From: Herbidospora galbida
GTDB taxonomy: Bacteria > Actinomycetota > Actinomycetes > Streptosporangiales > Streptosporangiaceae
Direction: 5' to 3'
Assembly: GCF_005233835.1 (NCBI RefSeq)
Contig: NZ_SZQA01000008.1
Span: 124,001-188,000 of the forward strand
DNA length: 64,000 nt
Notes under the pieces: model-generated
Told to the model about the DNA's origin: nothing
The model's input: the letters and a program-made list of their open reading frames with translations, nothing else
Database searches by the model: none
Part shown: positions 1-10,645 of the stretch, one piece after another
Layout: each line of letters opens with the position of its first letter
How positions within the stretch are numbered: the first letter of the stretch is position 1
Position numbers and translations under genes: made by a program

Positions 1-2
1 TG

Positions 3-389
3 ACCGGCCTGCCCGACGACGCCGCCGCGACGATCCTGTCGGCCCCCGGAGGCCCGATGGTGTCGGTGCAGGTCCGGCACCTGGGCGGGGCCATCGCCCG
101 GTCGTCGGACGACCACGGCGCGCACGGCCGCATCGCCGAGCCCTACCTGCTCGGCCTGCTCGGGGTGGCCCCCGCGCCGCCGGTGGCCGAGATAGTGCGG
201 GCGCGGCAGGCGGAGATCTCGCGGGCGCTGGTGCCGTACACGACCGGCCGCAAGCCGTTCACCTACCTCTCCCCCGGTGAGAAGGCCGCGGCGGCCTTCC
301 CGGCCGGCACGCTGGCCCGGCTGCGGGAGATCAAGCGGCGGCGCGACCCTCACGGGACCTTCCGCAGCAACTTTCCGGTGCTCGCCTGA
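3..389 (+). CDS. FAD-linked oxidoreductase, C-terminal part (partial at window start)
   Basis: The reading frame is open from the first base of the window, so the 5' end lies outside. The visible 128 residues align closely with the C-terminus of the complete gene that follows: both share MVxVxxRHLGGA-like and VRHLGGA blocks, a Tyr-rich segment around GRKPFTYL, and the terminal RRRDPHGTFRSN element. The last is typical of the BBE (berberine bridge enzyme-like) C-terminal domain that follows a vanillyl-alcohol-oxidase type FAD domain. The gene therefore looks like one member of a tandem pair. Substrate unknown; known relatives oxidise sugars, alcohols or natural-product intermediates. The FAD domain itself cannot be checked. 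Confidence 0.8.
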   Translation, partial: TGLPDDAAATILSAPGGPMVSVQVRHLGGAIARSSDDHGAHGRIAEPYLLGLLGVAPAPPVAEIVRARQAEISRALVPYTTGRKPFTYLSPGEKAAAAFPAGTLARLREIKRRRDPHGTFRSNFPVLA

Positions 390-478
390 CAGGGCCCCTT
401 GAAGCAACTTCCAACTGCACGCCAACCCAGCCCCAAACGGTCCGATCGATCCTCATCTCAGACGAACGAGGAGGAATC

Positions 479-1825
479 ATGATCAACGACTTGCGGCAGG
501 TGGTCCGGGGCCGGGTGCTGACCGCCGGCGACGAGGGGTTCGACCGGGCCCGCGAGCCGTGGGACGGCGCGATCGACCAGCGCGTGCTGGCCGTCGTGGA
601 GGCCGAGGACGCCGCCGACGTGGCGGCCGTGGTCCGGCACGCGAGCCTGTACGGCCTGTCGATCGCCACGCAGCCCAACGGCCACGCGCCGTCATCGGGG
701 TTCGAGGGGGCGATCCTGCTGCGCACCTCCCGGATGCGGGCGGTGCACGTGCGTCCGGAGGAGCGGGTGGCCCGGGTCGAGGCCGGGGCGTCGTGGCAGG
801 AGGTGCTGACCGCCGCCGCCAAGCACGGCCTGACCGGCCTGGCCGGGAGCACCGGCGCGGTCAGCGTCACCGGGTTCGTGCTCGGCGGCGGGCTGAGCTG
901 GTTCGCCCGCAAGCACGGCTTCGCCGCCAACCACGTCGTGGCGTTCGAGGTGGTCGACGCCCAGGGCGAGCACCTGCGGGTGACCGCCGACAGCGACCCC
1001 GACCTGTTCTGGGCGCTGCGCGGGGGCGGCGGGGACTATGCGATCGTCACCGCCGTGGAGATCGGCCTGTTCCCCGCCCCCGAGCTGTTCGGCGGCCGGA
1101 TCATGTGGCCCGCCGCCCGCGCCGCCGAGGTGCTGGCCGCCTTCCGCGAGGTCACCCGTACCGCCCCCGACGAGCTGACCTTGTGGTTCAGCCTGCTGCA
1201 GCTGCCCCCGATCCCCGAGCTGCCCGAGCCGCTGCGCGGGCTGTCGGCGGTCTGCCTCGACGCCACCTACCTGGGCGGCGAGGCGGAGGCGCGGGAGCTG
1301 CTGGCCCGCTTCGACGCGATCCCCGGCGCGATCGTGGACACCCGGGGGATGCTGCCCGTCGAGCGGCTCGGCGAGATCTGCATGGAGCCGACCGACCCCA
1401 CCCCGGCCCTGGTCACCTCGCACCTGCTGACCGACCTCGACGACCGGGCCGCCGCCACGCTGCTCGCCGCGACCGGCCCCGGCACGGTCGCCCCGCTCAC
1501 CTTCGTGATGGTCCGCCACCTCGGCGGCGCCCTCGCTGTGGAACGTGCCGACGCGGGCGCCTGCGGCCACCTGACCGAGAAGTACCAGGTCCATGCCGCC
1601 GGCATGCTGCCCTGGCCGGAGCTGGCCGGGCCGATCAAGGAGCGGCAGGCCTCGATCGCGCGGGCACTGGCGCCCTACGCGTCGGACCGCAAGGCCTTCA
1701 CGTTCCTCGGCCACGACGAACCGGCCGACGCGGCCTTCCCCGTCGAGACGTACGCCCGCCTGCGCCGGATCAAGTCCCGGCGCGACCCCCTGGGGACGTT
1801 CCGCTCGAACCACCCGGTGCGTTAG
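479..1825 (+). CDS. FAD-binding oxidoreductase, BBE family (complete tandem paralogue)
   Basis: 448 residues. The N-terminal half is an FAD_binding_4 domain: a QPNGHAP segment places His69 where family members bind FAD covalently, and a glycine-rich STGAVSVTGFVLGGG stretch follows. The second covalent Cys found in bicovalent members is not present there, so at most one flavin linkage is expected. The C-terminus has the BBE motif DPLGTFRSN. A strong Shine-Dalgarno (GAGGAGGA) lies 4 bases before ATG 479, which fixes the start. The gene follows its partial paralogue by 89 bases, suggesting co-transcription after a local duplication. Its stop overlaps that of the convergent lipoprotein gene by 4 bases. 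Substrate not predictable. Confidence 0.85.
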   Translation: MINDLRQVVRGRVLTAGDEGFDRAREPWDGAIDQRVLAVVEAEDAADVAAVVRHASLYGLSIATQPNGHAPSSGFEGAILLRTSRMRAVHVRPEERVARVEAGASWQEVLTAAAKHGLTGLAGSTGAVSVTGFVLGGGLSWFARKHGFAANHVVAFEVVDAQGEHLRVTADSDPDLFWALRGGGGDYAIVTAVEIGLFPAPELFGGRIMWPAARAAEVLAAFREVTRTAPDELTLWFSLLQLPPIPELPEPLRGLSAVCLDATYLGGEAEARELLARFDAIPGAIVDTRGMLPVERLGEICMEPTDPTPALVTSHLLTDLDDRAAATLLAATGPGTVAPLTFVMVRHLGGALAVERADAGACGHLTEKYQVHAAGMLPWPELAGPIKERQASIARALAPYASDRKAFTFLGHDEPADAAFPVETYARLRRIKSRRDPLGTFRSNHPVR

Positions 1826-2502
1826 AGCTTCAGGACCTTGCTGTCGCCCGAGCCGGACTGGATGACGATCTTCTTGGCGGCGGACGGGTCGTTGGCGACC
1901 TCGAGGGTCTGCTCGCCCGAACCGGTCTCGAGGGTGGCGTGGTAGGTGCCGCCGGGGACCCACGCGATGCCGTCGCCCGAACCGGTCTCGATGGTGACCG
2001 AGTCGGGGGCGGCGCCGAACTTCGCCTCGACGCTGCCCGAACCGGCCTCGGCGCGGAAGGTCTTGGCCAGCAGGCCGCTGGCGTCGACCTCGCCCGAGCC
2101 GGTCGAGACGTCGACCGGGCCGCTGAGGGCGCGCAGGGTGATCTCGCCGGAACCGGTGTCGACCTTGACGTTCAGGCCCTTGGGCACCTGGACGTCGTAG
2201 TCGATCGAGCAGTCCTCGCACGTGTAGGAGAGGGTCAGGGTGCCGTTGCCGACCTCGTGGCCGTCGGTCGGCTTGTCGCCCCGGTAGTGGAGGGTCTCGG
2301 TCACCGCGATGCCGGTCCGGGCCGACTCGGTGACGACGACGTCGCCCGACCCGCTCTCGATGCGCAGGGCGCTGACCGCGTCGGTGACGTCGTACTTCTC
2401 GACCGCCTCGCTGCGGGGGCCGAAGTCGAGGTCGAGATCGCCGCAGGCGGTCAGGACCAGTGCGGATCCGGCCAGCAGACCCGCGGCCGCGATGCTCTTC
2501 AT
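1822..2502 (-). CDS. Lipoprotein with DUF4097-like beta-repeat domain
   Basis: 226 residues from ATG 2502, chosen over ATG 2508 and upstream codons because a GAGGG ribosome site lies 7 bases before it. The protein starts with a short positive stretch, a hydrophobic segment and the lipobox LVLTAC, so it should be an exported, lipid-anchored surface protein. The rest contains about seven copies of a [ED]-x-GSG-[DE] motif (IESGSGDV, VDTGSGEI, IETGSGDG and others) spaced 20-30 residues apart, the pattern of DUF4097 'putative adhesin' beta-repeat proteins. A CEDC pair could form a disulphide. Function unknown. It diverges from aceB, sharing a 144-base intergenic region. Confidence 0.8.
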   Translation of the reverse strand: MKSIAAAGLLAGSALVLTACGDLDLDFGPRSEAVEKYDVTDAVSALRIESGSGDVVVTESARTGIAVTETLHYRGDKPTDGHEVGNGTLTLSYTCEDCSIDYDVQVPKGLNVKVDTGSGEITLRALSGPVDVSTGSGEVDASGLLAKTFRAEAGSGSVEAKFGAAPDSVTIETGSGDGIAWVPGGTYHATLETGSGEQTLEVANDPSAAKKIVIQSGSGDSKVLKL

Positions 2503-2593
2503 TCTCATGCCCTCAGTCTGTGAGCCCGGGGCCCGCCCTCCCATCGGGGATGGCCCCCAGGGCTCCCTGAGAGGACCCTCAGGAACGCCCTCT

Positions 2594-2637
2594 GATAATC
2601 TTCCATTGGACAGAAGATGATTTCCGCATCATGGAAA
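2594..2637 (+). promoter_or_regulatory. aceB-glc operon promoter and IclR-type operator candidate
   Basis: GATAAT at 2594-2599, preceded by TG, is a good -10 element. The -35 is weak (GAGGAC about 17 bases upstream). Just after the expected transcription start is a dyad, TTTCC-N7-GGAAA (2621-2637), overlapped by ATGAT-N6-ATCAT (2617-2632). IclR-family repressors of glyoxylate and allantoin genes (IclR, AllR) bind TTCC/GGAA-type dyads, and this operon ends in an iclR-family gene, so autogenous control of aceB-glcDEF by that protein is the natural inference. Confidence 0.5.
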
Positions 2638-2646
2638 AGAGGGGCG

Positions 2647-4289
<1,643 letters not shown>

Positions 4290-4293
<4 letters not shown>

Positions 4294-5707
4294 CGGTGTT
4301 CGACCGGCTCGAAGCGATCTTTCCGCCCGACCGGGTCATCACCGACCCGGTCCGGCTCCGCACCTACGAGTGCGACGGCCTCACCTACCATCGCGCGACC
4401 CCGATGGTCGTGGTCCTGCCGGAGACCGCGGCGGAGGTCGCGGCGGTGGTGAAGGTGTGCGCCGAGTTCGGCATGCCGTTCGTGGCGCGCGGCTCGGGCA
4501 CCGGCCTGTCGGGCGGCGCGCTGCCGCGCTCCGACGGGGTCCTCATCGTGACGTCGCGGATGCGGCGGATCCTCTCGGTCGACCTCGACCGGCGGCAGGC
4601 CGTCGTCGAACCGGGGGTCACCAACCTGGCGATCACCGAGGCGGTCCGCGACCGGGGCTACTACTACGCGCCCGACCCGTCGAGCCAGCAGATCTGCTCG
4701 ATCGGCGGCAACGTGGCCGAGAACTCGGGCGGGGCCCACTGCCTCAAATACGGGTTCACCGTGAACCACGTCCAGGCCCTGGAGATCGTCACCCCCGAGG
4801 GCGAGATCGTCGAGGTCTCCGAAGACGACTTCGGCTACGACCTGCTCGGCGCGTTCGTGGGCTCGGAGGGCACGCTCGGCATCGCCACCAAGATCACCGT
4901 CAGGCTGCTGCGGACGCCCGAGGCGGTGACCACCCTGCTGGCCGCCTTCGAGAACATCGAGGCGGGCGGCCAGGCGGTGTCGTCGATCATCGGCGCAGGC
5001 ATCGTGCCGGCCGCGATCGAGATGATGGACGCCCTCGCCATCGAGGCCGCAGAGGCGGCCGTGGCCTGCGGCTATCCGCCCAACGCCGGAGCGGTGCTGA
5101 TCGTCGAGCTCGACGGGCCCGCGCCCGAGGTCGACGCGCAGCTCGCCGAGGTGATCGCCATCTGCGTGGCGACGGGCTCCTTCGAGCAGCGGGTGGCCGC
5201 CTCGGCCGACGAACGGGCCAAGATCTGGCGGGGCCGCAAGTCGGCCTTCGCCGCCGTCGGCCGCATCAGCCCCGCCTACATCGTCCAGGACGGGGTGGTC
5301 CCGAGGACCTCCCTCGGCGAGGTGCTGGCCGGCATCGACGCGCTGCAGGACGAGTTCGGCATCCGGGTGGCCAACGTCTTCCACGCCGGCGACGGCAACC
5401 TCCACCCGCTGGTGCTGTTCGACGACGCCGCGCCCGGCGAGGGCGAGCGCGCCGAGGTGGTCAGCGGCCGGATCCTCGACCTGTGCATCGTGCACGGCGG
5501 GTCGATCACCGGCGAACACGGCGTGGGCGTCGACAAGGCCCGCTACATGCCCAGGATGTTCACCGACGCCGACCTCGACACCATGCAGCGGTTGCGCTGC
5601 GCCTTCGACCCCGGCGGCCGGTCGAACCCGGGCAAGGTGTTCCCGACGCCGCGATTGTGCGGCGAGGTGCCGCGCGTCCGCAAAGGCTCACCCGGGGAGA
5701 TCTTCTG

Positions 5708-5708
<1 letters not shown>
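4290..5708 (+). CDS. glcD: Glycolate oxidase FAD subunit GlcD
   Basis: 472 residues starting at GTG 4290 in a GTGA overlap with aceB, implying translational coupling. GlcD is the catalytic flavoprotein of the three-subunit glycolate oxidase (glycolate to glyoxylate). The FAD_binding_4 fold is seen in [12 protein letters not shown] (residues about 70-81) and the [19 protein letters not shown] block; the FAD-oxidase C domain ends with the family motif [14 protein letters not shown]. Its place between malate synthase and glcE/glcF supports glycolate rather than D-lactate as substrate, although D-lactate or 2-hydroxyacid oxidases look alike. Its stop overlaps the glcE start by one base. Confidence 0.9.
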
Positions 5709-6820
<1,112 letters not shown>

Positions 6821-6821
6821 C

Positions 6822-8048
6822 ATGGACCAAGAGCTGATCAAAGATTGCGTGCACTGCGGTTTCTGCCTGCCGACGTGCCCGACCTACGTGCTGTGGGGCG
6901 AGGAGATGGACTCCCCGCGCGGCCGCATCCACCTGATGGCCCAGCACAACGAGGGCGTCGAGATGACGCCCGAGATGGCCGGCCACTTCGACGCGTGCCT
7001 GGGCTGCATGGCGTGCGTGACGGCGTGCCCTTCGGGGGTCCAGTACGACAAGCTCATCGAGCACACGCGCCCGGTCGTCGAGCGGGAGCACACCCGCGCC
7101 CCGCGCGACCGGGCGGTCCGGGCGCTGGTGTTCGCCCTGTTCCCCTATCCGCGGCGGCTGCGGCTGGTCAAGCCGTTCACCCGGCTCAACCGGCGGCTGG
7201 CCCCCTTCCTGGAGCGGGTGCATCCGACGCTCGGGGCGCTGGCCGAGCTCACCCCGCCCCGGTCGCGGGTGAGGCCGCTGCCCGCGCTCGTCCGGGCGCG
7301 GGGACGGCGGCGGGCCCGGGTCGGGCTGCTGACCGGATGCGTGCAGGGGGCGTTCTTCCCCGACGTGAACCGGGCGACCGCGCGGGTGCTCGCCCTCGAA
7401 GGCTGCGACGTGGTCATTCCCCGAGGCCAGGGGTGTTGCGGGGCGCTCTCCCTGCATTCCGGCTACGACGCGCACAAGTTCGCCAGGAAGACCATCGAGA
7501 CCTTCGAGAAGGCCGGCGTCGACACCGTCGTGGTGAACGCCGCCGGGTGCGGGTCGTCGATGAAGGACTACGCCGACGTGCTGGCCGACGACCCCGACTG
7601 GCAGCAGCGGGCCTCCCGGCTGAAGGTGCGCGACCTGGCCGAATACCTGGTCGAACTGGGCCCGGTGGCCGAACGCCACCCGCTGCCGATGACCGTGGCC
7701 TATCACGACGCCTGCCACCTCGCCCACGCCCAGGGGGTGCGCGCGCAGCCGCGCGAGCTGCTCGGCGGGATCCCCGAGCTGAAGATCCGGGAGATCGCCG
7801 AGTCGGCCATCTGCTGCGGATCGGCCGGGACCTACAACCTCTTCCAGCCCGAGCCCGCCCGGGCACTGGGCGAACGGAAGGCGGCCCGGGTCGAGGAGAC
7901 CGGCGCCGACCTGCTCGTCTCCGCCAACCCCGGGTGCACCATGCAGATCACGACCGCCATGCGGCGGCTCGGCCACCCGCCCATCCCCGTCGCCCACACC
8001 GCCCAGGTCCTCGACGCGTCCCTCCGGGGGCTGGGGACGGTGCGGTGA
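6822..8048 (+). CDS. glcF: Glycolate oxidase iron-sulfur subunit GlcF
   Basis: 408 residues. Two ferredoxin-type 4Fe-4S motifs lie near the N-terminus (CVHCGFCLPTCP at about residues 8-19 and CLGCMACVTACP around 65-76). Two cysteine-rich CCG domains follow, with QGCCGALSLHSG and AICCGSAGTYN, typical of GlcF/LutA-type electron carriers. It passes electrons from the flavin subunits GlcD/GlcE to the quinone pool. The start ATG 6822 is 2 bases after the glcE stop, and its own stop overlaps the GTG of the regulator gene by 4 bases, so all five genes probably form one transcript. Confidence 0.92.
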   Translation: MDQELIKDCVHCGFCLPTCPTYVLWGEEMDSPRGRIHLMAQHNEGVEMTPEMAGHFDACLGCMACVTACPSGVQYDKLIEHTRPVVEREHTRAPRDRAVRALVFALFPYPRRLRLVKPFTRLNRRLAPFLERVHPTLGALAELTPPRSRVRPLPALVRARGRRRARVGLLTGCVQGAFFPDVNRATARVLALEGCDVVIPRGQGCCGALSLHSGYDAHKFARKTIETFEKAGVDTVVVNAAGCGSSMKDYADVLADDPDWQQRASRLKVRDLAEYLVELGPVAERHPLPMTVAYHDACHLAHAQGVRAQPRELLGGIPELKIREIAESAICCGSAGTYNLFQPEPARALGERKAARVEETGADLLVSANPGCTMQITTAMRRLGHPPIPVAHTAQVLDASLRGLGTVR

Positions 8049-8785
8049 GCGTCCAGTCGGTGGAGCGCGCGCTCGACGTGCTCGAAGCCCTGGCCGACCA
8101 CGGCGGCGAGGCGGGCCTGTCGGAGATCGCGGCCCGCACGGGCCTGCCCTACGGCACCATCCACCGCCTGCTCCAGACCCTCCTGCTGCGCGGGTACGTC
8201 CGGCAGGAGTCCGACCGGCGCTACGCGCTGGGCGGGGCGCTCGTGCGGATCGGCGGCGCGGCCGAACGGCTGGTGGGCGCGTGGGCCGAGCCCTACCTGA
8301 CGAAGATGGTGGAGCTGTCCGGTGAGACGGCCAACATGGCCGTCCTGGAGGGCGACTTCGTCGTCTACGTGGCCCAGGTCCCCTCACCCCGGCGCCTGCG
8401 GATGTTCGCCGAGGTGGGCCGCCGGGTGCTGCCCCACAGCACGGCCGTCGGCAAGGTCCTGCTGGCCGGCCACCCGAACGCGGCGGCGGTCTTCGAACGG
8501 ACCGGCCTCCCCCGCCGGACCGACCAGACCATCACCACCGTCGGGGCCATGATGGCCGAACTGTCGGCGGTGGCCGTCCGGGGCTACGCGATGGACCTCG
8601 GCGAGGAGGAGTCGGGGGTGCACTGCCTGGCGGTCCCGGTGGCCGACGGCGCCCGCGTGGTGGCCGCGATGTCGGTCTCGGGCCCGGCCGAACGGATCTC
8701 CGCCCTCGACCGCGACGAGCTGGCCCGGGGCCTGCGGAAGATCGCCGACGACTTCGGCGCGGAGGTCTTCGGCGCCCGAAGCTGA
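8045..8785 (+). CDS. IclR-family transcriptional regulator
   Basis: 246 residues starting with GTG 8045 in a GTGA overlap with glcF. The N-terminus is a winged helix-turn-helix (VERALDVLEALADHGGEAG, then SEIAARTGLPYGTIHRLLQTL, residues about 5-60). The rest is an IclR effector domain with the conserved LPHSTAVGKVLLAG and YAMDLGEEESGVHCLAVPV segments. IclR-family proteins often sense glyoxylate or related small acids. Being the last gene of the glycolate operon, it is likely an autoregulated local regulator acting at the dyad upstream of aceB. The effector is inferred from context only. Confidence 0.9.
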   Translation: MSVQSVERALDVLEALADHGGEAGLSEIAARTGLPYGTIHRLLQTLLLRGYVRQESDRRYALGGALVRIGGAAERLVGAWAEPYLTKMVELSGETANMAVLEGDFVVYVAQVPSPRRLRMFAEVGRRVLPHSTAVGKVLLAGHPNAAAVFERTGLPRRTDQTITTVGAMMAELSAVAVRGYAMDLGEEESGVHCLAVPVADGARVVAAMSVSGPAERISALDRDELARGLRKIADDFGAEVFGARS

Positions 8786-8815
8786 ACTGTCGGGACGCGC
8801 GGCTAGGTTGAGGGC

Positions 8816-9028
8816 ATGTGCCGAAGCATCAAGACGCTGCGCCCGCCGTTCGCCGATGACGTGACCGAGAACGACATCGAGGCCGCGGCGCTCCAATACG
8901 TCCGCAAGATCAGCGGGTTCCGCACCCCTGCCGCGCACAACGCGGCGGCCTTCGACGAGGCGGTCGCGGAGATCACCGCCGCGAGCGTCAAGCTGCTCGC
9001 GGCGCTGGAGGTCCGGGGCGCGAAGTGA
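8816..9028 (+). CDS. DUF2277 family protein
   Basis: 70 residues beginning MCRSIKTLRPPF and containing AALQYVRKISGF, the two hallmarks of the DUF2277 family, small proteins common in actinobacteria and other soil bacteria. Length is normal for the family. ATG 8816 is preceded by GTTGAGGGC, with GAGG close to the start. No function is known. It stands alone between the IclR gene and the convergent nuclease gene; a conserved Cys2 may be functional. Confidence 0.85.
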   Translation: MCRSIKTLRPPFADDVTENDIEAAALQYVRKISGFRTPAAHNAAAFDEAVAEITAASVKLLAALEVRGAK

Positions 9029-9045
9029 TCACGCTGAGCCGGTGA

Positions 9046-9807
9046 TCAGGCACACTGGGTCAGCATGATGTCCTTGTCGGCCGTGGTGACCGGCAGGTCA
9101 TACTTGAGCGCCACCTGGGCGAACCTGACCACGTAGGAGCAGCGGATCTTCCGCACCGGCGGTAACCACGACGCCGGGCCCGAGTCGCTCTTCGACGAGT
9201 TGGTCGAGCCGTCGACCGGCAGCAGGTTGAGCGGGTCGTTGGCCAGCCGCTTGCGCTCGGCCTCGCTCCACCGCGAGGAGCCCATCTGCCAGCTGTACGA
9301 CAGCGGGATCACATGGTCGATCTGGACCTCCGACGCGTCTTCCTTCCGGAAGTCGATGGTCTTGCCCGTGTAGGGGTCGTCGAGCGTCATCGCCACGACG
9401 ACGCAGTCGGAGCCGCTGCGGAACTCGACGTCCTCGCCGTCGCGCTGGAGCAGGTCGTTGCGGGTGTCGCAGCCGTTGCGCGCCAGCGGGATGCCGTCGG
9501 CGTTGTCGGCCCACGCGTAGCCGAACTCGTCGCGGTCGTACCCGGTCTTCGGGCCCCGGCCCTTGGTATCGACCTTCTCGATCAGCTCACGGGCCTCCTT
9601 GAGATCGGCCTCGGACGTGATCGCCTTGAGGCCCGCCTTGGTGCCCTCGGGGTTGTCCAGGGGGTTGGTCCCGGACGACGATCCCCCGCCTCCCCCGGAG
9701 TCGCCCGGCGGAGCCGCCGCCTCGATCGCACCGCAGCCCGACACGAGTAATCCCGCCAGCACGAACCCGGCGCCCACTCTGCGCAGCACCGCCCACCCCC
9801 AGGTCAT
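9046..9807 (-). CDS. Secreted lipoprotein with HNH endonuclease domain (DUF1524-like)
   Basis: 253 residues from ATG 9807 (an upstream ATG at 9840 exists, but GGCAGG lies 7 bases before 9807). A signal sequence ends in the lipobox LLVSGCG, followed by a Gly/Ser/Pro-rich linker. The C-terminal half has the motif EVQIDHVIPLSYSW, then NDPLNLLPVDGSTNSSKSD and a late Cys-containing segment. This is the His-(x)-Asn arrangement of DUF1524/HNH nucleases widespread as exported proteins in Streptomyces. It probably cleaves DNA outside the membrane, for nutrition or competition. No immunity gene is evident nearby. Activity is inferred from the motif. Confidence 0.85.
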   Translation of the reverse strand: MTWGWAVLRRVGAGFVLAGLLVSGCGAIEAAAPPGDSGGGGGSSSGTNPLDNPEGTKAGLKAITSEADLKEARELIEKVDTKGRGPKTGYDRDEFGYAWADNADGIPLARNGCDTRNDLLQRDGEDVEFRSGSDCVVVAMTLDDPYTGKTIDFRKEDASEVQIDHVIPLSYSWQMGSSRWSEAERKRLANDPLNLLPVDGSTNSSKSDSGPASWLPPVRKIRCSYVVRFAQVALKYDLPVTTADKDIMLTQCA

Positions 9808-9858
9808 GAAATTGCCTGCCCAGGTATAGCAAATGCCCAAATTTCAGGCTTTAAGAGG

Positions 9859-10629
9859 TCAGGTGATCAGGATTCCACCGTCCACCGGCAGCACCGCCCC
9901 CGTCACGTACGACCCCGCGTCCGAGGCCAGGAAGACGGCCGCGCAGACCAGTTCCTCCGCCTCCCCCACCCGCCCGGCGGGCACGCGGAGGGCCAGCGTC
10001 TTCTCCAGGTAGCCCTCGGGATACTGCGAGGTCATCTCCGAGGCGAAGAACCCCGGCTCCAGGCAGTTGACCCGGATCCCCCGGCGGCCCGTCCACTGCT
10101 GCGCCAGGTCGCGGGTCAGCCCGGTGATCGCCGCCTTGGACGCCGAGTAGGCCGCCTGCGGCAGCCCTCCGGTCGTCTCGCCCAGGATGCTCCCGATGTT
10201 CACGATCGAGGAGCCGGGCCGCATCACCCGGGCGCAGGCCTGCGCCATGTGGAAGGCCCCGTTGAGGTTGACGTCGACGACCGCCCGGAACTCCTCGGCC
10301 GTCTCCTTGAGAGCGGGCACGGCGGTCCCGACCCCGGCGTTGTTGATCAGGATGTCGACCCCGCCCAGCTCGTCGACCGCCGCGGCGACCAGGGCCGCGC
10401 AGTCGTCGGGCGAGGTCACGTCGGTGGCCACCGCAACGCAACGGCGGCCGGTCTCCAGGACCAGCCGCCGTGTCTCCTCCAGCCGTTCGGCCCGCCGCGC
10501 GCCGATGGCGACGTCGGCTCCGGCCTCGGCCAGGCCGCGGGCGAAGGCAACGCCCAGGCCCGACGAGGCCCCCGTGACGACCGCGACTTTCCCGTCCAGA
10601 CGAAAACGTTCGAGAATCACGGCCGCCAC
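9859..10629 (-). CDS. Short-chain dehydrogenase/reductase
   Basis: 256 residues, classical SDR. The cofactor motif TGASSGLG is at about 20-27, NNAG at about 100, the catalytic Ser in NIGSILG, and Tyr-Lys in YSASK. The C-terminus VTGAVLPVDGGILIT is like that of 3-oxoacyl-ACP reductase-type family members. The arginine pair GARRAERLEE after beta-2 suggests NADP(H) rather than NAD(H). It stands 16 bases downstream of the large repeat protein gene on the same strand, so it may be co-transcribed. Substrate unknown. Confidence 0.85.
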   Translation of the reverse strand: MAAVILERFRLDGKVAVVTGASSGLGVAFARGLAEAGADVAIGARRAERLEETRRLVLETGRRCVAVATDVTSPDDCAALVAAAVDELGGVDILINNAGVGTAVPALKETAEEFRAVVDVNLNGAFHMAQACARVMRPGSSIVNIGSILGETTGGLPQAAYSASKAAITGLTRDLAQQWTGRRGIRVNCLEPGFFASEMTSQYPEGYLEKTLALRVPAGRVGEAEELVCAAVFLASDAGSYVTGAVLPVDGGILIT

Positions 10630-10645
10630 GATACCGAACCAAGTT

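Noticed and set aside
1850-2360. Repeated CGCCCGAACCGGTCTCGA-like strings, at first sight a direct-repeat array
   Set aside because: They fall inside the lipoprotein gene and encode its TGSGE motifs at protein-repeat spacing; spacing and sequence are too irregular for CRISPR or integron repeats.
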